NCBI GenBank assembly: GCA_002343075.1
Contig: DDRH01000044.1
Location: forward strand, 35,460-99,459
From: Phycisphaerales bacterium UBA2421
Lineage (GTDB): Bacteria; Planctomycetota; Phycisphaerae; Tepidisphaerales; Tepidisphaeraceae
DNA length: 64,000 bases
Reading direction: 5' to 3'
The position numbers and the translations under genes are program-made. The notes under the pieces were generated by a model that saw nothing but the letters and a program-made list of their open reading frames with translations, was not told where the DNA came from and searched no databases. Below are positions 1 through 8,091 of this stretch, in pieces. The stretch's first letter is position 1; the number at the start of each line of letters is the position of its first letter.

Positions 1-1137
1 CCGCGCCCAGAGCGCTCGCATTCCAACCGCGGCGATACCGAAGAACAGGGGCGCGAGCACGCCGAGATAGTGCGGTCGAAACCACGGCGTGATCAAGAAA
101 TGTATCGCCGGCAGGATCGCACACACGCACACCGCCAGCCAGAGTTCGCGACGGCGAGAAAGCGCCATCGCCACCGCCACGGGCACCACGGCAGCCGGCG
201 GCCACAGCCAGCCGCGGCCAATCTCGCGCAGCTTCCGGCCTACTCCCGCCGCGAAGTTAGTCAGTCCAAGCTGCGATTCCCATTCATCTGTCTCGGCCTG
301 CAGGTGAAACCGCGCGAGCGCCTCATGGCGGTACGCAGCAGGAACCGCCCTTGGCGATTGCCACCAGAACAACGGTGCGTTCATGTACTGCGCAGCGTGC
401 TCGGCGTAGGGCATGCGCAGGACATCACCTACGACCCGGTGATTGTAGTAGAGCATCCACACACCGATCGACAGCAACACTACACCGGTTGCAAACGCAC
501 ACCTCTTCCACGCGCCGTTGGCGAGCGCGCCCGGCCTCACGATCCACAATGCCGAGAGCGCGCACAGCAACACCAGCAGCAGGCCTTCGAGTGGCCGACA
601 GTTTGCGAGCATACCAATCCCAGCCGATGCGATGACCGCATCTCGCCACCCGCCCCGCCGAATCACCCGAATCGCCCCGCCCAAGAAGACACCGCTTGCG
701 AGCAGTGCCGCGCCGCCGCCCCAGTAGTTCTGGCTCCAGCCGAACACGAGCGGATGCGTCGCCGCCAGTGCGCCGCCCACAAATGCCCACCGCGCGGGCA
801 ACATGGCGCAGAGCATCCATGTGATCGCAGCGCAACCGAGCGCCATCGTGCCGATGACTCCGTAGATCGGACTGCCAAGCACTTGCCCCACGGCGAGTGT
901 CGCCCCTTGCAGCGGGGGAAACTTGGCGGCGTAAGTCGGCTGTTGCAACACATGCATCGTTTCAAAGAACTGCCAGTGTGCGTGCGGCGGATTGGCGAGC
1001 CGGCCGCGCGCGAACGTGTCGGCCTGTAGCAGGTACGCCCATTCATCATGCACGATTGGTCCGGGCAGCAAGTCGAGAACCGTTGGAATCGACAACACTG
1101 CGAGCGCGATGAGAAACGTGATGATGATGGGCCGCAT
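1..1137 (-). CDS. Membrane glycosyltransferase, GT39/ArnT-like (3' end cut by window edge)
   Basis: Reading the minus strand from the ATG at 1135-1137 gives 379 codons with no stop up to base 1, so the C-terminus lies outside the window. The protein starts with a hydrophobic segment (MRPIIITFLIALAVLSIPT). An acidic loop motif HDEWAYLLQADTFARGRL then appears near residue 30, followed by FPPLQGATLAVGQ, VFGWSQNYWGG and many membrane segments. The D-E pair in the first extracytoplasmic loop is typical of lipid-phosphate-sugar-dependent GT39/GT83 enzymes (family knowledge). It probably transfers a sugar from a polyprenyl carrier on the outer face of the membrane; the acceptor is unknown. It is divergent from, and abuts, a second glycosyltransferase. 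Two overlapping plus-strand open frames here have no protein-like character. Confidence 0.8.
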   Translation of the reverse strand, partial: MRPIIITFLIALAVLSIPTVLDLLPGPIVHDEWAYLLQADTFARGRLANPPHAHWQFFETMHVLQQPTYAAKFPPLQGATLAVGQVLGSPIYGVIGTMALGCAAITWMLCAMLPARWAFVGGALAATHPLVFGWSQNYWGGGAALLASGVFLGGAIRVIRRGGWRDAVIASAGIGMLANCRPLEGLLLVLLCALSALWIVRPGALANGAWKRCAFATGVVLLSIGVWMLYYNHRVVGDVLRMPYAEHAAQYMNAPLFWWQSPRAVPAAYRHEALARFHLQAETDEWESQLGLTNFAAGVGRKLREIGRGWLWPPAAVVPVAVAMALSRRRELWLAVCVCAILPAIHFLITPWFRPHYLGVLAPLFFGIAAVGMRALWAR

Positions 1138-2643
1138 TTGCACACTGAGTCTACCGCGCCGATACTCGCCGGCCGATTGTTCAGGCGCCATCCCGATCTT
1201 CTCCTCGCCGCGACATATCTTCTGATTACGTTGATTTGGATTCACCTGCTTCCCCCGTCGGCGCGGCTTGATCGGGATGAAGGCTTCAACATCATGAAGG
1301 CCGCGCTTGTTGAGGACGGATATCGGCTGTACGAGCAGATCTGGTCCGACCAGCCACCGCTGTTTACCCATATGCTCGTGGTCTGGCGGCAGATGTTCGG
1401 CCCCGGCGATGCTGCCGCGCGATCGCTCGTGGCCATTCTGGTGTCGCTCGGGCTGGCCAGCGCGGGCCGCATCGCGACATGGCTGGGACAATCGCCGCGG
1501 GCGGGCGTGCTGGCCATTCTGCTGCTGATAGCCGCGAGGAGTTTTCCAAAGTTAAGCATGGCCGTGATGATCGGTCTCCCTGCGATCTCAGTTGCGCTTG
1601 CGAGCGTGTGGCTGATGATCGCCTCCGCGCATGGGCGGCTACGTCGGCCGACGCTCCTTCTGTGCGGCGCGCTCTTTGCGTGCAGCATGCAGGTCAAGCT
1701 CTTCACTGTCATTCTTGCCCCAATGGTGCTTTGCGTCTGCGCCATGACATGCACGCGCGCCGCAACCGCGCTCCCGCGGAGATGGGTCGTTGTTGTTGAC
1801 ACGCTACTGCTCATGACCGGCTTTACAATTGCCACGCTCCTGCTCGCGCCTCTCGGAGAACCGGGTTGGCGGCAACAACTGCTTCAGCCGCATCTGAAAA
1901 CCGGCCTGCCCACCGACGATACGATATACGACTCGTTGCGCTCTGTGGTCATGCGTTTTCTTGAAGACGCACCGCTCATGCTCGCCTGTCTCTCGACCAT
2001 GCTGCTCGCCGGACGAGACGCTGTCCGCCGGGCGACACCGATGCTCCTCTGGATAGCCACCAGCGTCGTCGTGCTCTCGCAAGCCAACCCGCTTTGGGGC
2101 CACCACCGTGTGATGTTCAGCATCCCCGCCGCCGTTATGACGGCAGTAGCGGCGACGGCCATTTTGCGGCGCGGCACTTCACCACCGCTGGCACCTGCTT
2201 CGAATCGGGTAAGTTCGCGCAGAATCGTGTCGGTCGCGCTGGCGATCGCACTAGGCTACGGGCTGGCAAGCCTACTCTATTCCGCCGCGACGCTCGGCCG
2301 CGGACGTGAAGGCACGATGGATGCCGAGGTCCTTGGTCGACTCACCGCGCTTCAACCCCGAACGAAATGGGTTCTGAGCGATGATCCCCATCTTGTCCAC
2401 GCCGCCGGGATGCGCGTCCCGCCGGAAACTGCCGTGCTGTCACTGAAGCGGCTTCAGCGAGACCTCACCGAAGAGCAACTCAGCGAAGTCATCAGTCGAT
2501 ACCAACCGAAGCTTGTCTTGCTCGCGCGGCACGAGTGGGATGCAGAGTTCCCCGGGGCCATCAACCGATTGACCGCCGACTACATGCTCGTCCTGACCAA
2601 GCGCCAGGGCCGCGTACGCCTTTTTGAACGCGTGCCGGAGTAA
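1138..2643 (+). CDS. Membrane glycosyltransferase, GT39/ArnT-like
   Basis: About 500 residues with many membrane helices. An N-terminal helix is followed by the loop motif RLDRDEGFNIMKAALVEDGY and then YEQIWSDQPPLFTHML, which is the signature of ArnT/dolichyl-phosphomannose-type transferases (acidic pair in the first loop, then a DQPP-like motif). The likely role is periplasmic-face sugar transfer from a polyprenyl-phosphate donor; donor and acceptor cannot be told. The start is uncertain. An ATG at 1048 would overlap the divergent neighbour by 90 bases. I prefer the in-frame TTG at 1138, and a TTG at 1177 is another option. The C-terminal 120 residues look soluble (YQPKLVLLARHEWDAEFPG). It converges on clpX with a hairpin between them. 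Confidence 0.78.
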   Translation: MHTESTAPILAGRLFRRHPDLLLAATYLLITLIWIHLLPPSARLDRDEGFNIMKAALVEDGYRLYEQIWSDQPPLFTHMLVVWRQMFGPGDAAARSLVAILVSLGLASAGRIATWLGQSPRAGVLAILLLIAARSFPKLSMAVMIGLPAISVALASVWLMIASAHGRLRRPTLLLCGALFACSMQVKLFTVILAPMVLCVCAMTCTRAATALPRRWVVVVDTLLLMTGFTIATLLLAPLGEPGWRQQLLQPHLKTGLPTDDTIYDSLRSVVMRFLEDAPLMLACLSTMLLAGRDAVRRATPMLLWIATSVVVLSQANPLWGHHRVMFSIPAAVMTAVAATAILRRGTSPPLAPASNRVSSRRIVSVALAIALGYGLASLLYSAATLGRGREGTMDAEVLGRLTALQPRTKWVLSDDPHLVHAAGMRVPPETAVLSLKRLQRDLTEEQLSEVISRYQPKLVLLARHEWDAEFPGAINRLTADYMLVLTKRQGRVRLFERVPE

Positions 2644-2671
2644 CGTCCGCCCTCAAGACGGTGCGCGCGGC

Positions 2672-2704
2672 AACGGTCGCCGCGATTGTCTCGCAGCGAC
2701 CGTT
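2672..2704. terminator. Inverted repeat between convergent genes
   Basis: AACGGTCGC (2672-2680) pairs perfectly with GCGACCGTT (2696-2704) across a 15-base loop. It lies between the stops of the glycosyltransferase and clpX, so it may act as a bidirectional terminator. No T-tract follows. Confidence 0.45.
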
Positions 2705-2770
2705 CCTTGCGTCAGGGTTCACTTACGGCCTTACCTCTCGACCGTCTTGCGCTTCGAACAGCAGCCGGGC

Positions 2771-4270
2771 TTACGCACTCTTGCGCTGTTCCGTCGGAAT
2801 CGGCGCGAAAAGCTTGCGCCGGCCGGTAACAATCTCGTCGTCGATGATGTACTTGCCGCCCGACGGCTGGTCGGGAAGCTGATACATCACTTCGAGCATG
2901 ATCTCTTCACACACCGCCCGAAGCGCCCGCGCACCGGTTTCACGCTTGAGTGCGCGCTTGGCAATCTGCCTTAGCGCGCCGGGCGTGAATTCAAGCTCGG
3001 AGCCTTCGAGACGGAAGAACTTCTGATACTGCTTGACGATGGCATTCTTCGGCTCGGTCAGGATGTTGACCAGCGTCGAGACATCTAAAGGTTCGAGTGG
3101 CGCGAAGATCGGAAGCCGGCCGACAAACTCAGGAATCATCCCGAACTCGACCAGATCTTCCGGCTGAACCTGCGCGAGGAGCGCGGCGCGTTCGTGTTCG
3201 TCACCGACGACTTCGCTGGCTTCGCTGCCAAAGCCGATCTGCCGCTTGCCGAGGCGTTTGCGAATAATGTCTTCGAGGCCCACAAACGTCCCCCCGCAGA
3301 TGAACAGGATTTGCGATGTATCCATCTGGATATACTGCTGTTCCGGATGCTTGCGCCCGCCTTGCGGGGGAATGTTGGCGATCGTGCCTTCAAGCATCTT
3401 GAGCAATGCCTGCTGCACGCCTTCGCCGCTCACGTCGCGGGTGATACTCACGTTGTTTTGTGTCTTGCCGATCTTGTCGATCTCATCGACGTAAATGATC
3501 CCGCGCTGAGCCGCCTCAAGATCGTAATCGGCGGCCTGCAGGAGGCGCAGCAGGATGTTCTCAACGTCTTCGCCAACGTAGCCGGCCTCGGTGAGCGTAG
3601 TCGCATCGCCGATGGCAAACGGGACATTGAGCACCTTGGCAAGCGTACGGGCGAGCAGGGTCTTGCCGCTACCGGTCGGGCCGATGAGCAGCACGTTGCT
3701 CTTATCAATTTCCACGTCACCGCCCTTATTGGCGTTTTCGTGGGTGGGGTCGTTGGTGGTGAGTCGCTTGTAGTGATTGTGCACCGCAACAGACAGATTG
3801 CGCTTGGCTCGATCCTGCCCAACCACATATGTGTCGAGCACTTCCTTGATTGAGCGCGGCGCGGGAATGCTGTTGAACAGGGGCTGGCTCGCGCTCATCT
3901 TCCGCTTTTCCTGGCGGATGATGTTGTGGGCGAGATCGACGCAGTTGGAACAGATGTAGACATCAGCCGGGCCTTCGACCATGGGCCCGACGTCGCGCGA
4001 GCTTTTCCCGCAGAACGAGCAGGTGGTTAACCGCCGCCCGCGGAACCCGCCGCCGGGGGGTTGATTGCCGACGGGGGGGACATTGCCTGGGGGTACGTTG
4101 CCGGATGTTGGTAGATTCGGGTTGTAAGGGGGCTGGGAGCCGAAGTTGCCCGGCCCGCTGCCGGTGCCTCCTCCCATACCACCGCCGATCCCCCCACCGA
4201 AGCCGCCCCCCATTCCTCCGCCGGGACCGCCGAAATTTCCGCCGCCGCCGGGCCTATTGGTGTTTGCCAT
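2771..4270 (-). CDS. clpX: ATP-dependent Clp protease ATP-binding subunit ClpX
   Basis: 499 residues. ClpX is the AAA+ unfoldase that feeds substrates to ClpP. The zinc-binding domain has C84-x2-C87 and C107-x2-C110 ([18 protein letters not shown]). Walker A is GPTGSGKT at 197-204, the GYVGEDVEN pore region is near 230, and Walker B IIYVDEID is at 258-265. The C-terminal part has [15 protein letters not shown] and [19 protein letters not shown]. The oddity is the first ~80 residues, which are almost only Gly, Pro, Asn and Met ([10 protein letters not shown], then [16 protein letters not shown]). They precede the zinc finger, which normally starts within ~15 residues of the N-terminus. No clpP lies in this window. 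A purine-rich GGAGAGGAAGG sits 11 bases upstream of the ATG. Confidence 0.97.
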   Translation of the reverse strand: MANTNRPGGGGNFGGPGGGMGGGFGGGIGGGMGGGTGSGPGNFGSQPPYNPNLPTSGNVPPGNVPPVGNQPPGGGFRGRRLTTCSFCGKSSRDVGPMVEGPADVYICSNCVDLAHNIIRQEKRKMSASQPLFNSIPAPRSIKEVLDTYVVGQDRAKRNLSVAVHNHYKRLTTNDPTHENANKGGDVEIDKSNVLLIGPTGSGKTLLARTLAKVLNVPFAIGDATTLTEAGYVGEDVENILLRLLQAADYDLEAAQRGIIYVDEIDKIGKTQNNVSITRDVSGEGVQQALLKMLEGTIANIPPQGGRKHPEQQYIQMDTSQILFICGGTFVGLEDIIRKRLGKRQIGFGSEASEVVGDEHERAALLAQVQPEDLVEFGMIPEFVGRLPIFAPLEPLDVSTLVNILTEPKNAIVKQYQKFFRLEGSELEFTPGALRQIAKRALKRETGARALRAVCEEIMLEVMYQLPDQPSGGKYIIDDEIVTGRRKLFAPIPTEQRKSA

Positions 4271-4786
4271 TGATGCGCTTGCCTTCCTCTCCTCGCAAGC
4301 CCGCCGTCCCTGGCAGAAAAGCGTGGATTTCGCCGGGCAGTTTTTGCCGCCCGTTAACGACCTCTCCGGTGCTGCGGGAAGTAGACGCTCTCACCGCAGA
4401 GCCACCGTAGTTTATCGATCCATGACAGGCACAGACTTGATGATCCTTCCGGCACGAAATCGATGGATCAATGATTAACCCAAGACCGGCCACTGACAAA
4501 ACGAAAAAACATTTCGCGACGGTCCGAATAAGCCAAAACGTCCGAGAATTCACATGATTGCAGCACTATCGCGCCCCAACCCGCTGACGAACAGAGGCCG
4601 GAGCGACTTAACCAGAAAATCCGAAAAAGGTGGCTCACCCAAACTGCCAGATTGAGCCAGAACCGAGGCAGCCTCCATCGCGGCACGCGCCGGCCTGACT
4701 CGGGAGCCACGCGCGAGCAAACGATGGATCAATCTACCTTTACCGCCTGCCCGCCGTCATGCTTGCCGGCACCTTGCTTCCCAGCC
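4271..4786. other. Intergenic stretch upstream of clpX, no gene seen
   Basis: No open frame here has protein-like composition. The only repeated element noticed is CGATGGATCAAT, present in the same orientation at 4461-4472 and 4722-4733. The stretch probably contains the clpX promoter, but I could not pick a convincing -35/-10 pair. Confidence 0.4.
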
Positions 4787-5035
4787 TCACACTTTCTTTG
4801 CCGCGCCGATGATGGCGACTCGAAGCCGCTGATACTGTTCTTCGTCGATTTGCCCCGATTCGCGAAGCCTGCGCAAGTCGGAAAGTGAAAAGTCTTCGGC
4901 AGACGCGTCAACTGACTGCCTGACCCGTCGCCGGACCCAGGCAATCGCCAGCAACGCCACGGCCAGGAAGGCGAGCAGCACAATCGACCACACCCAGATG
5001 GGCATGACGGTTTGTTGCGCAAGAACCATCACCAA
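4787..5035 (-). CDS. Small membrane protein with SHOCT-like C-terminal helix pair
   Basis: 82 residues. One membrane helix near residues 12-32 (WVWSIVLLAFLAVALLAIAW) is followed by a basic stretch (VRRRVRQ). A short C-terminal domain, SLSDLRRLRESGQIDEEQY then QRLR, resembles the SHOCT/short oligomerisation pattern (L-x-x-L-x-x-G-x-I-x-x-x-E-Y). Such proteins are common and mostly uncharacterised in planctomycetes. The start could also be the third residue (M3). Function unknown. The protein-like pattern and the Leu/Arg periodicity support it as a real gene. Confidence 0.7.
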   Translation of the reverse strand: MVMVLAQQTVMPIWVWSIVLLAFLAVALLAIAWVRRRVRQSVDASAEDFSLSDLRRLRESGQIDEEQYQRLRVAIIGAAKKV

Positions 5036-5256
5036 TCCATGCTAAGAATCACAGACCGCTGAATCAACTCACTTGTCGACAATTTCCCCGCGCATGGCCC
5101 GCCCCGAAATCCGCGCCGCCAGGGCGCCGAGTTTGGCTCGATGAATCTCCTGTTGTAAAAGAGCACGCACGACCGATAACCCTTATTTATACCTAACAGA
5201 TTTCGCGAAGTCAACCCGATTTTCGCCGTTTTTGCAGAGATTGCCCCGCAAAGGCC

Positions 5257-5844
5257 TCAGCCGGTCGCAGCGCGCAGGCAATGCTCGAACAGTGCCCGCC
5301 ATTCGATCTTTTGCAGCGCGACGATCAGCTCGCGGCGCGGGTCGTCGGGGTGGTTGTGGACCGCCTCGACAACATCGACAAACCCCGCGGCATCAAAATC
5401 GCCCAGCGTCAGCCGGATGATGGATTGGTCAGATGGCGCGGCATTAATCATGTCGGTCGCCTGCCGGCTGATGAGGCCCAGCGCGGGGTGACCACGGCAT
5501 TTGTTGAGCCAATATTTACTGTTCCAAAAGTCACCCTCTCTGCGGTGCATGATTGCGTGCCAATAGCTTCCCGCGGGCGTGTCGATCGCCTGGCTGAGCC
5601 GGTGGCTTTCGTCAAGGTGATCATGCCACAGCCAAAGGCCCGCAAGCGCCGCAGCGGCATCGCGGGGCGACACCACCGGCCGCGCGAGCACGGTTGAAGG
5701 GGTCAGGTCGTCGAGACGCGCGCGCGCCTCAGCACTGCCCGGCTGTGTTACGACCAGCGCGCGATAGGCCTTCGCCGCATTCAGCTGCAGCGCCTCACCA
5801 GCGCCCGGCGAGAGTGACTCAAGAAGTTGGGAATCGAGAAGCAT
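5257..5844 (-). CDS. Conserved hypothetical protein
   Basis: 195 residues, no signal peptide or membrane segment. The middle holds a distinctive histidine- and tryptophan-rich stretch near residues 68-115 (GLWLWHDHLDESHRLSQA, YWHAIMHRREGDFWNSKYW). That pattern recurs in unnamed proteins of planctomycetes and acidobacteria (from memory, not searched). The clustered His, Asp and Glu residues could bind a metal, which is inference. It is divergent from the lipoprotein gene downstream of it on the plus strand, so the region 5845-5944 probably carries both promoters. No function assigned. Confidence 0.72.
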   Translation of the reverse strand: MLLDSQLLESLSPGAGEALQLNAAKAYRALVVTQPGSAEARARLDDLTPSTVLARPVVSPRDAAAALAGLWLWHDHLDESHRLSQAIDTPAGSYWHAIMHRREGDFWNSKYWLNKCRGHPALGLISRQATDMINAAPSDQSIIRLTLGDFDAAGFVDVVEAVHNHPDDPRRELIVALQKIEWRALFEHCLRAATG

Positions 5845-5944
5845 GAGTTCGCTCTGGAAGCTGTTTCGCAGATCGGACTATAGCATTTTCAGCCGGTCGT
5901 CCGATAATGAAGGGAGAGATTTCATTTTTTCAAGGATGTCATGT

Positions 5945-6442
5945 ATGCGCCACGCAAGGATGCCAAGGGTTTACGGTCGCGGGGTTCTCAGTCGCGGATT
6001 CTTAGGTTTCGGGTTGTTGGGTCTTGCCATCGCCGCGGGATGCACGCAGCGGCCGCCGCCGTTTATCACCAATGACAAGTCGCTGCGCAAGCCCAGCACC
6101 GAGCTTGCTGCAGAATCGGTCAAACGTTTCCCGTACAAGTCCGACGCCGAACGCGGCGGTGAGGCCGTCGCCCGCGCGCAGGTGGGCAACACCGCCAACT
6201 GGATGGAGATTGTCAATCTTTCAGACGAAGACTGGAGCGACGTCGAGATCTGGATCAACAAGAGTTGGGTCGTTCACCTTCCCGCAATGGAGCGCACCAA
6301 GCTGAAGCGCATTCCATTCTCCGCAATCTTCAACGACGCAGGCCAGAGTTTTCCCAAGTCAACCAAGGTCGCGCGCATGGAAATCGTCGAGGTTTATCAC
6401 GGCGGGAAGATGTACGACGTGCGGCTTCAACTGGCCGACTAA
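5945..6442 (+). CDS. Putative lipoprotein, function unknown
   Basis: 165 residues from the ATG at 5945, which has AAGG at 5932-5935 upstream. The longer frame from 5843 would overlap the divergent gene and is unlikely. The N-terminus has a basic stretch and then a lipobox-like LLGLAIAAGC, predicting cleavage before Cys and lipid anchoring. The mature part has NWMEIVNLSDEDWSDVEIWI, VHLPAMERTKLKRIPFSAIF and MEIVEVYHGGKMYDVRLQL, a beta-rich pattern. It resembles small single-domain periplasmic proteins, and no enzyme motif is visible. It converges on mreD with only 48 bases between stops, which contain a 14-base palindrome (6477-6490). Confidence 0.72.
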   Translation: MRHARMPRVYGRGVLSRGFLGFGLLGLAIAAGCTQRPPPFITNDKSLRKPSTELAAESVKRFPYKSDAERGGEAVARAQVGNTANWMEIVNLSDEDWSDVEIWINKSWVVHLPAMERTKLKRIPFSAIFNDAGQSFPKSTKVARMEIVEVYHGGKMYDVRLQLAD

Positions 6443-6476
6443 TCCCGGCGATCGGCATGCATAGAATGCCCGCGTG

Positions 6477-6490
6477 CGCGCGATCGCGCG
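6477..6490. terminator. GC-rich palindrome between convergent stops
   Basis: CGCGCGATCGCGCG is a perfect 14-base palindrome directly before the mreD stop and 34 bases after the lipoprotein stop. A smaller hairpin, GGCAT/ATGCC, lies just left of it. Possible shared terminator; weak because it lacks a T-run. Confidence 0.3.
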
Positions 6491-6982
6491 TCAGGACCAT
6501 CGCCGCGGGACGCGAATTCCCAGGAAAACGCGCAGCCGGAGCAGAATCTGCATGATGACCGGTGCGAGTAGCGCGGTCAGGATCGTACTGAACACCGCGG
6601 TGCGAACGCTGATCGCCGGGCCGAAAATCGCGGCGTGAATGAGTAGCAGAATCCATGTGGCGATCGAAGCCGCCCCCGCCGCCGCCGCGTGAGTGAGGGG
6701 ATGATCGCGATAGAGCATGGATGCGGTGGATGTCAGCACCAGCGCGAGCGCTCCATACGAGAGCGCGTAAAGCCCGAGCGTCTGCTGCGTGAGCATGTCT
6801 TGCATCAACCCCAGCACGAAGCACGCCAGCAGTGCGATGTCGCGCGTGGCAAAGAGCGCGAAAAACACCCCAACAATCAGCACCAGGTTTGGCGCAGCCC
6901 CGCCGAGGTGAACATAGCCGCTCAGCCCGACTTGCAGGCCGACGACAACGTAGCCAAGGAGGATGTAAGGCAAAAGACGCAT
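6491..6982 (-). CDS. mreD: Rod shape-determining protein MreD
   Basis: 163 residues, nearly all hydrophobic, with about five membrane helices. Typical MreD features are the N-terminal MRLLPYILLGYVVVGLQ, the APNLVLIVGVFFAL segment and GLMQDMLTQQTLGLYALSYG (the conserved G-x-x-x-D motif). It is an inner-membrane part of the elongasome that links MreB and MreC to wall synthesis. It is the last gene of the mreB-mreC-mreD operon, in the classical order. No mrdA (PBP2) or rodA follows, because the next gene is convergent. Confidence 0.88.
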   Translation of the reverse strand: MRLLPYILLGYVVVGLQVGLSGYVHLGGAAPNLVLIVGVFFALFATRDIALLACFVLGLMQDMLTQQTLGLYALSYGALALVLTSTASMLYRDHPLTHAAAAGAASIATWILLLIHAAIFGPAISVRTAVFSTILTALLAPVIMQILLRLRVFLGIRVPRRWS

Positions 6983-7008
6983 TGGTCGGAATTGATGGCG
7001 GAAGAGTT

Positions 7009-7095
7009 ATGAACGATGAACACAGACGCTGCCGAACTTTATATCGCGTTGCCTCTCCATATCTTTGTTCATCCTTCATCCTTCATGATTTGTCC
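7009..7095. repeat. Word-like intergenic repeat flanked by an inverted repeat
   Basis: Between mreD and mreC, ATGAACGATGAAC (7009-7021) is a near-perfect inverted copy (12 of 13) of GTTCATCCTTCAT (7067-7079). The right arm continues as tandem TTCATCC/TTCATGA words. It is one of several such patches in this window. Confidence 0.5.
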
Positions 7096-7105
7096 TTCCG
7101 TTCCA

Positions 7106-7996
7106 TCACTTGTCCATCACCATCACGTCGCGAAGCTGTTTTGCATCCACCGCGGGGTGAATGATGATCTCTGCAACCAGCATATTCTGCCCCGACGGCC
7201 GGACCGTCGCCACCCGGCCCACGCGAAACCATCGCAGCGCTTCAGGCCAGGCGGTGTCGTCGAGAATGAGCCAGTCGTTCTCCTTCAGCCCCGCCGCCTC
7301 AACCAGCTTCATATCGAGCAGCCCGGAACGCATTCGCCCTTCGCCGATGCCTTGAACGAGCGTAGCGGGGAGATCGAACCGCCGAAACTCTGCGACGCCG
7401 GCACTGTTTGGCTCGTATCGCCCGAAACTACCGGTAAATTTACTTGCCTTATCGCTCAGAAGCCGCACCTGTGCCCCGCCGACGCCCGCTCGATCGACCC
7501 TGCCAATAATTCCGTCGCGGGTAAGGGCAACCATGCCCGGCTCGAGTGAACCCCCGGCCAGCAGCGACAGCGCATCCCGCGGGCCTGAGTCACCGCCCAT
7601 CACGCGATAGCGCGAACAACGCTCGCTGATCTGCCCCAGCGCCTCCCGCTCGGCAGCGCGCGACTTATAGTGCTCAAGCTGTCGGGCAACATTGGCGAGT
7701 TCCACCCGAAGCTGGTCATTTTCCCGATAAACTTCTTCTGCGGCCCGCGGCGCGGCGGGCGAGGCATCGTCGGTTGAACGACTTGGCCAGACCGCGCCAT
7801 GCACCAAACCGGTAACCCATCGAGTCGGCACTGCAACCGGGGCAAAGAGAATCTGAACGTGGCTCCGCCCTCGATCCGAAACACGGTTAGGAAGAAACAA
7901 CGCCGCGAGTAGTGCGAGCAGCATCCCGATGGCGAAGATTTGATAGCTCCGAAGCGAGGTCATCCTGACCACCCTATCGTAGAACGGGCGTCCCAC
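7106..7996 (-). CDS. mreC: Rod shape-determining protein MreC
   Basis: 296 residues. A single membrane helix near residues 16-36 (QIFAIGMLLALLAALFLP) is followed by a coiled coil near 85-120 (RENDQLRVELANVARQLEHY) and then the beta-rich MreC domain. That domain has GMVALTRDGIIGRVDRAG, QVRLLSDKASKFTGSF and VRPSGQNMLVAEIIIHP. It organises the elongation complex in the periplasm. The start may be the Met at residue 12 (7963) rather than 7996, since the first eleven residues precede the usual MreC N-terminus. It lies 95 bases downstream of mreB, with a small hairpin between them. Confidence 0.9.
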   Translation of the reverse strand: MGRPFYDRVVRMTSLRSYQIFAIGMLLALLAALFLPNRVSDRGRSHVQILFAPVAVPTRWVTGLVHGAVWPSRSTDDASPAAPRAAEEVYRENDQLRVELANVARQLEHYKSRAAEREALGQISERCSRYRVMGGDSGPRDALSLLAGGSLEPGMVALTRDGIIGRVDRAGVGGAQVRLLSDKASKFTGSFGRYEPNSAGVAEFRRFDLPATLVQGIGEGRMRSGLLDMKLVEAAGLKENDWLILDDTAWPEALRWFRVGRVATVRPSGQNMLVAEIIIHPAVDAKQLRDVMVMDK

Positions 7997-8001
7997 CCGT
8001 G

Positions 8002-8019
8002 GCGACGGTGCGCCGTCGC
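8002..8019. repeat. Short hairpin in the mreB-mreC gap
   Basis: GCGACGG (8002-8008), TGCG loop, CCGTCGC (8013-8019), a perfect 7-base stem with a 4-base loop. In the mRNA it would sit between mreB and mreC and might attenuate or stabilise the transcript. It may also be a chance product of high GC. Confidence 0.3.
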
Positions 8020-8091
8020 GATGCGATGATGCCGTGTTGCCAACGCGGCAAGGTCCAGCCGCCAGGGGCGCGGCACGCTTGCCAACTCATG

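Noticed and set aside
70..1029. Plus-strand open frame of 319 codons
   Set aside because: The minus strand here encodes a clear multi-helix glycosyltransferase. The plus frame is Arg/His/Pro-rich with no domain and is the usual shadow in GC-rich DNA.
4254..4732. Short minus-strand open frames upstream of clpX
   Set aside because: No signal, domain or ribosome-binding site; composition differs from real genes here.
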